A DNA stretch of 8,500 nt from NCBI GenBank assembly GCA_001817615.1, contig MHIR01000013.1, forward strand, positions 1-8,500, given 5' to 3'. Of this stretch, positions 4,350 to 8,500 are shown piece after piece; positions within the stretch are counted from its first letter, which is position 1; every line of letters starts with the position of its first letter. A model generated the notes under the pieces. The model saw only the letters and a program-made list of their open reading frames with translations, searched no databases and had not been told where the DNA came from. Both the position numbers and the translations under genes were made by a program. Origin of the DNA: Candidatus Buchananbacteria bacterium RIFCSPLOWO2_02_FULL_46_11b. Its GTDB lineage: Bacteria > Patescibacteriota > Patescibacteriia > Buchananbacterales > UBA6539.

Positions 4350-7300
4350 ATGAAAGAGAATGCGATTACTCGGATTACCTTAACCTCTGTTTTGGCTTTG
4401 GCCGCGATGTTTATAAGCGGCTGCATTTTCCAGGACCCTTTTTGGAATCGAACTGACGCGGCCTTCTCGCCGCACGGCTCGGTTTCCACCGGCGCGGCCA
4501 TCCATTCGCCTGACGGCAATTATTATGTCAAGCAAGTGGAACCTTACAATTATGGCCATTTCGGTTTATTTAATCAAGCAAACGACGAATTGATCCGCCA
4601 GCTTGATATCGCCAAGTATTTCAGTTGGAACGATGTTAAAGGCATGGCTCTTTCGCCGAACTCCCGCTTTTTGGCGGTAATGTACCATTTCAGCGAAGGC
4701 GGCCGCATCTATGTCCTGGATGTAATAACCGGCGAACAGCTTGCCATTGAGGCTGTTCCGTACTATTACCATTATATGGTCTTTGACCGAAATGCCGAAG
4801 CCACGCTTATTTTGGCTTTTGATGCCCCCAGCTTGGGTTTTGGCTGCCAATCACCCTACACCTATTTGGTATTAGGTGGCGAGGGAGAAGGCGAAGGCGA
4901 GGGTGAGGGCGAGGGCGAAGGAGAAGGCGAATATGTTCTTGTCCCCCCGTTGTCGGGTCTGAACCTGGCCGAAGCGAGAGAGGCCCTAAGCGATTATGGC
5001 TTGGTCAACGAGCCAAGTGATGTCACCTGGGAAACAAGTGATATTGAAGTTGGACACGTGATTAGTTGGACGCCGACGGGATGGGTATTAACGGGAACGA
5101 CTATTAATTTGGTCCTGTCGCTGGGACCTGATTCGGGCGAGGGGGAAGGCGAAGGCGAGCCAGGCGAAGGCGAGGGGGAAGGGGAAGGGGAAGTACAAAT
5201 TCCCATCCTTGCCAGCTTGCTTCAAGCCGACGCCCAAGCCACGATTATTGCCGCCGGATTAACGGTCGGAACAATTAATAACATTTGTTCCGACACGGTT
5301 GCATCCGGACATGTGATTGGCACCAATCCGGCTGGCGGAATTCTCGTCAGTCCCGGAACGGTTATCAACCTTACCGTCTCAACCGGATCTTGTTCCGGCG
5401 AGGGGGAAGGCGAAGGCGAGGGCGAGGGCGAGGACCCTTGCGCTAACGATTCCGCGCCGCCTCAAATCACCCTGCTTGGCGATAATCCCATGGCCTTGGT
5501 TATTGGCACTGCCTTTAAAGATCCCGGGGCCACGGCTTCTGATGATTGCGACGGCAATCTTACGGCAAGTATTCTTGCCGCCGGAACCGTTAATTATCTC
5601 GCGGCTGGATCGTATGAAATAACTTATACGGCAGCTGATACGGCTGGCAATAACGGCCAGGCCGTCCGGACGGTCAATGTGGGTTTTATTCTGTCTGAAG
5701 GCTGGGAATATCCCATCACCGTCAGTCCGGGCAATGTCTATCATGTTGAGATGGCGCTTTATCCGCACCAAGCAGTAAAGTTTGGCCTGGCCTACGTGCA
5801 GGCCGTTGGTGAAGATCAAGCCGATCTCTACTCCGTTGTCTATACGGCTGCCGGCCTGCAGGAAGAACAGCTAATAGACAGCTGCAACCGCTACACTGAT
5901 TGCCCGGTGGCCTTTACCGCAAGCGGCGATCCGGTCATCGCGTATTACGGCGCGGAAGGTTTGAAATGCGCGCGCTGGGCGCAGGGTGCGTGGCAAATCG
6001 ACGTCGTCAGCAATGTCGGCTATGCGGCCTGCGATCTGGCGATTAATCCGGATACCGGCGAGATCCTGATTTTCCACAACAGCACCGGCGACTACAATTT
6101 GTATCAGTCGCGATACAGATTGTCCGGCGGTGTTTGGGGCTGGGAAACTTATCTGGTTTCGTGGTTAAACGCCACGGGTGGCGACGCCGTCTATGATCCG
6201 AAAACCGGCGCTATCTACCATCTCTTTAAGGATTTGTCTTGGAGTGGCAATCCTTCGTGGCTGTATCTGTACACCTACCCGGCCAATCCATTAGGCATTT
6301 TCTATCTGCCCGACAGCGGCTCCAACGTCGAAGATATCGGCTCTGGTGTTAGTATCGGTTTGGATCCGGTTTCCGGTTATCCGAAGATCAGTCATGGTTA
6401 TTTCCGGACGGATGGAAGCCAAAAAGGATTGAGATTTGAGCAGTGGACCGGGACTGCCTGGGAAACTCAGAACTTTCCCTTGCCGTTTTACCTTAGGGCG
6501 ACTTCGCTGGAAGTTGATCCGCTGACTTCGCGGGTCAGGATTCCTTACACGACGGCGGAATATGTTTATCTGCAGGGCGAGAGCCAGTACAGAAACAACC
6601 TGCTGATAACCAATCAAACCGCTGACGGCTGGTCCAGCCAAAACTTGGCGACCTTCTTTACGGATTTCGGTTTCTCCTATGACACGATTACTTCAGCCAT
6701 TACCCCCGACGGCAAGCTGATTCTGGCTTTCCCCGGCCGCAACGGCCTGAATCTCATCTTCGAAAACAGCGCCTGGCCGTTTGATCCTTTGCCCGGCGAG
6801 GGTGAAGGTGAAGGCGAGGGCGAGGGCGAGGGTGAAGGCGAGGGTGAAGGCGAGGGTGAAGGTGAAGGTGAAGGCGAGGGCGAGGGTGAAGGCGAACCTG
6901 AACCCAATCCTTTCACCGGCCGCACTGACGCGGCTTTCTCGCCGCAAGGTTCGGTGCCGACTAGCGCGGTTATCTACTCGCCTGACGGCCAGTACTATGT
7001 CAAGCAGATTGAACCGTTTAGCTATGGCCACTTCGGCTTGTATGCGGTGGCCACCAATGCCTTGATCCGCCAGCTGGACGTGCCGGTAAGCGCCAATGAA
7101 GTGAAAGGCCTGGCCTTTTCGCCGAATTCGCGCTGGCTGGCCGTGATGTATCACGGCAGCGGCAGCGGCATCTACGTGATTAGCGTGGAAACCGGAGAAC
7201 CGCTGGCTCAAGAGACTATTGCCGGCTGGTTCCATTACATGGCCTTTGACCGAAATCTGATTAACACCTTGGTTTTGGCTCTGGCTCCAAACGGTTATCC

Positions 7301-8315
7301 TCAATTGCCGTACACTTACCTGCCTTTGACGATAACCGAGGTAACCTGCGCCGAAACCATTACGCCGCCGGACAGTAAGATTAAAGGTATGAACTTTTGT
7401 TCCTGGTGGAATGGTCAATACACAACTATGGAGGGTTTGAATGAGATTTCTAATATCTACAATCTGCGCGCGAACTGGATTTCGGTGGTAACGACGGTCT
7501 ACCAAGACCAGCATGATTCAACCGTTATCTATTTGGACCTAAACAAAACCATGGACGACGCCAATCTTGCCATGGCGAGCAACCGGGCGCATTGCCTGGG
7601 GCTGGCCGTAATCCTCAAAATCCATGTCGATCTGGCCAACGATCCGGCATACTGGCGCGGCCAAATCACTTTCTTAACGGAAGAAGAATGGCAAGCCTGG
7701 TTTGCCTCTTACCGGCAGATGATTTATCATTATGCCGATCTGGCCGAACAGCTCAACGTTGAGCTGTTTATCATCGGCACGGAACTCGCGGGCACCAGTA
7801 CGCGGGCGGCCGACTGGCAAGAAATTATTGCCGGCATCCGCGCGCGCTACAGCGGCCTGATTACCTACGCGGCCAACTGGGACGGCGAAGCCGATGCCAT
7901 TGCCTGGTGGCCGCTGCTTGACCTCATCGGTCTTGACGCCTACTACCCGCTAAGCTCAAAGCTTGACCCGACGGTCGAAGAACTTAAAACCGCCTGGCAG
8001 CCGATTGCCGCGCAATTAGAAGCGCTGTCGCTTGCCAATGGCCGGCCCGTGATGTTCACGGAAATCGGCTATGCCAGCCAGGACGGCACTAGCATGCACC
8101 CCTACAGCTACTCCGGCGTCACGCTGGATCTGCAGGAGCAGGCCGACTGCTATCAGGCGGCGCTGGAAACCTTCTGGGACAAGCCCTGGTTTCGGGGTTT
8201 TCTCTGGTGGTATTGGCAGCCCTTGGCTGACCAAGGCGGAGTGGAAGATCTTGATTACACGCCTCGCGGCAAACCCGCGGAAGACGTGTTGAGAACTTTC
8301 TGCCAGACTCACTGA
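4350..8315 (+). CDS. Large secreted lipoprotein with PASTA, Ig-like, propeller-like and GH113-like domains
   Basis: A 1321-residue surface protein. Residues 1-25 are a lipoprotein signal peptide ending in the lipobox I22-S23-G24-C25. ATG 4350 is chosen because AAGGAG (4336-4341) precedes it and the signal peptide starts there; ATG 4278, also in frame, would bury the signal. Domains: module A, WD40/PD40-like (34-175); GE linker; PASTA 1 (195-261); GE linker; PASTA 2 (282-347); GE linker; Ig-like DUF5011/HYR type (about 369-444); beta-propeller-like region with repeated 'DPxTG' and Trp-ending blades (about 445-812); long GE linker (816-849); module A', about 60% identical to A by eye (858-993); GH113-like TIM-barrel hydrolase (1011-1316). 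The last has GTEL with Glu1145 as likely acid/base and FTEIGY with Glu1238 as likely nucleophile, plus DAYYP. PASTA domains bind peptidoglycan in other proteins; GH113 enzymes cleave beta-mannans. The role is therefore probably glycan binding and cleavage outside the cell; the true substrate is unknown. It appears GC-richer than its neighbours. Confidence 0.85.
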   Translation: MKENAITRITLTSVLALAAMFISGCIFQDPFWNRTDAAFSPHGSVSTGAAIHSPDGNYYVKQVEPYNYGHFGLFNQANDELIRQLDIAKYFSWNDVKGMALSPNSRFLAVMYHFSEGGRIYVLDVITGEQLAIEAVPYYYHYMVFDRNAEATLILAFDAPSLGFGCQSPYTYLVLGGEGEGEGEGEGEGEGEGEYVLVPPLSGLNLAEAREALSDYGLVNEPSDVTWETSDIEVGHVISWTPTGWVLTGTTINLVLSLGPDSGEGEGEGEPGEGEGEGEGEVQIPILASLLQADAQATIIAAGLTVGTINNICSDTVASGHVIGTNPAGGILVSPGTVINLTVSTGSCSGEGEGEGEGEGEDPCANDSAPPQITLLGDNPMALVIGTAFKDPGATASDDCDGNLTASILAAGTVNYLAAGSYEITYTAADTAGNNGQAVRTVNVGFILSEGWEYPITVSPGNVYHVEMALYPHQAVKFGLAYVQAVGEDQADLYSVVYTAAGLQEEQLIDSCNRYTDCPVAFTASGDPVIAYYGAEGLKCARWAQGAWQIDVVSNVGYAACDLAINPDTGEILIFHNSTGDYNLYQSRYRLSGGVWGWETYLVSWLNATGGDAVYDPKTGAIYHLFKDLSWSGNPSWLYLYTYPANPLGIFYLPDSGSNVEDIGSGVSIGLDPVSGYPKISHGYFRTDGSQKGLRFEQWTGTAWETQNFPLPFYLRATSLEVDPLTSRVRIPYTTAEYVYLQGESQYRNNLLITNQTADGWSSQNLATFFTDFGFSYDTITSAITPDGKLILAFPGRNGLNLIFENSAWPFDPLPGEGEGEGEGEGEGEGEGEGEGEGEGEGEGEGEGEPEPNPFTGRTDAAFSPQGSVPTSAVIYSPDGQYYVKQIEPFSYGHFGLYAVATNALIRQLDVPVSANEVKGLAFSPNSRWLAVMYHGSGSGIYVISVETGEPLAQETIAGWFHYMAFDRNLINTLVLALAPNGYPQLPYTYLPLTITEVTCAETITPPDSKIKGMNFCSWWNGQYTTMEGLNEISNIYNLRANWISVVTTVYQDQHDSTVIYLDLNKTMDDANLAMASNRAHCLGLAVILKIHVDLANDPAYWRGQITFLTEEEWQAWFASYRQMIYHYADLAEQLNVELFIIGTELAGTSTRAADWQEIIAGIRARYSGLITYAANWDGEADAIAWWPLLDLIGLDAYYPLSSKLDPTVEELKTAWQPIAAQLEALSLANGRPVMFTEIGYASQDGTSMHPYSYSGVTLDLQEQADCYQAALETFWDKPWFRGFLWWYWQPLADQGGVEDLDYTPRGKPAEDVLRTFCQTH
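4449..4874 (+). repeat. Module A, first copy of an internal coding duplication
   Basis: Encodes residues 34-175, from RTDAAFSP to PYTYLVL. It shares blocks such as YGHFGL, LIRQLD, SPNSR, LAVMYH and FDRN with 6921-7328. The SPDG/SPNSR pattern suggests blades of a WD40-like propeller. Confidence 0.85.
4878..4931 (+). repeat. (Gly-Glu)9 coding repeat, linker 1
   Basis: Nine GGNGAR hexamers encode Gly-Glu pairs (residues 177-194) between module A and PASTA 1. Gly and Glu codons vary, so the protein pattern is kept although the DNA is not perfectly uniform. Confidence 0.95.
5136..5192 (+). repeat. (Gly-Glu)n coding repeat, linker 2
   Basis: GGNGAR hexamers encode residues 263-281 between the two PASTA domains, broken once by a proline codon (CCA at 5160). 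Confidence 0.95.
5397..5432 (+). repeat. (Gly-Glu)6 coding repeat, linker 3
   Basis: Six GGNGAR hexamers encode residues 350-361 between PASTA 2 and the Ig-like domain. Confidence 0.95.
6795..6896 (+). repeat. (Gly-Glu)17 coding repeat, linker 4
   Basis: Seventeen GGYGAR hexamers, the longest and most regular tract, encode residues 816-849 between the propeller-like region and module A'. Sub-blocks such as GGCGAGGGTGAA recur, suggesting growth by slippage or unequal exchange. The complementary strand reads (Ser-Pro)n without stops, which explains long antisense frames here. Confidence 0.95.
6921..7328 (+). repeat. Module A', second copy of the internal duplication
   Basis: Encodes residues 858-993 (RTDAAFSP to PYTYLPL). 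It aligns with 4449-4874 along its whole length with a few short gaps, and directly precedes the glycoside hydrolase domain. Confidence 0.85.
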
Positions 8316-8326
8316 ATAAAGGCAAC

Positions 8327-8356
8327 GGGCGGAATCCTTTGGGTTCCGCTCTTTTT
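8327..8356 (+). terminator. Intrinsic terminator after the lipoprotein gene
   Basis: GCGGAATCC (8329-8337) pairs with GGGTTCCGC (8341-8349) over a 3-base loop, with one G-T pair, followed by CTTTTT (8351-8356). It lies 11 bases after the TGA stop. Confidence 0.85.
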
Positions 8357-8359
8357 ATT

Positions 8360-8409
8360 CACGAAAACACAAAAACACTTTTTTAAATCTTTGTTTTCGT
8401 GTTTTCGTG
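8360..8409. repeat. CACGAAAA-type inverted repeat, copy 2
   Basis: CACGAAAACACAAAAACA (8360-8377) is complementary at 17 of 18 positions to 8392-8409, with a loop holding TTAAATCTTTG. It matches the element at 959-1008 in arms and loop, and both copies lie downstream of a terminator and upstream of a TTGACA promoter. Confidence 0.7.
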
Positions 8410-8462
8410 TTTTCGCTTTCGTGTTTTTTATGAAAATAATTTTTATTTCGTGAAAAATCAGG

Positions 8463-8500
8463 TTGACAAATTTTTAAAAATGGAGTATACCGAAGATAGG
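8463..8500 (+). promoter_or_regulatory. Promoter block copy 2, for a gene beyond the window
   Basis: TTGACA (8463-8468), 17 bases, TATACC (8486-8491), within GGAGTATACCGAAGATAGG (8482-8500). This copies the block upstream of the lipoprotein gene in sequence and spacing. The window ends at the expected transcription start. Confidence 0.55.

Noticed and set aside
5379..5819. 146-codon minus-strand frame opposite the Ig-like domain
   Set aside because: It is a shadow of the lipoprotein gene, lacks a ribosome site, and has no recognisable protein features.
4878..6896. Hexamer repeats as a possible CRISPR array
   Set aside because: The repeats are contiguous, in frame and coding, without spacers.
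6693..7514. Long minus-strand frame (273 codons) across the fourth GE tract, and a second with a (Ser-Pro) run at 6677-6925
   Set aside because: The antisense of GGYGAR repeats cannot form stops in these frames. There is no ribosome site, and the sense gene has clear domains throughout.

Overview
The window looks like a stretch of a Patescibacteria (CPR, probably parcubacterial) chromosome. This rests on recognition by eye, not on a search. Supporting points are a stand-alone MGMT-type domain of 89 residues, an O-antigen-ligase-like membrane protein, several very short hypothetical genes, very compact spacing, strong Shine-Dalgarno sites and TTGACA/TAAAAT-type promoters. All apparent stops fit the standard bacterial code, including a TGA that ends the largest gene, so this is not a UGA-recoding lineage. 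The (Gly-Glu)n linkers and the PASTA/Ig/glycosidase architecture of the largest gene are also familiar from Lentisphaerae- and Hydrogenedentes-type genomes, so that gene may have been acquired, or the assignment may need revision.

Positions 1-2280 hold a series of small, separate transcription units. A leftward gene (1-248, running off the window) is divergent from a rightward series: an interrupted small gene (514-567 plus 592-819), a short transcript at about 1056-1288 that folds well and may be a non-coding RNA, an 81-codon gene whose end lies inside its own terminator (1427-1672), and a zinc-ribbon protein (1771-2223). Most of these units have a recognisable promoter and an intrinsic terminator of their own.

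Positions 2304-4107 hold a two-gene unit: an O-antigen ligase/polymerase-like membrane protein, apparently read from a leaderless mRNA, followed 2 bases later by a small alkylguanine-DNA alkyltransferase-family protein. The second gene ends inside a 27-bp perfect inverted repeat made of 8-base tandem units.

Positions 4144-8356 hold one long gene with its own promoter, a 5' mRNA hairpin and a terminator. It encodes a secreted lipoprotein of 1321 residues: lipobox, a propeller-like module, two PASTA domains, an Ig-like domain, a beta-propeller-like region, a second copy of the first module and a C-terminal GH113-like glycoside hydrolase, joined by four (Gly-Glu)n linkers. After it the window ends exactly in a second copy of the promoter block found upstream of this gene, which suggests that another gene under the same type of promoter follows.

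The most interesting items are the structured small RNA at 1056-1288, the lipoprotein with wall-binding-type and glycosidase domains, and the repeated promoter module.
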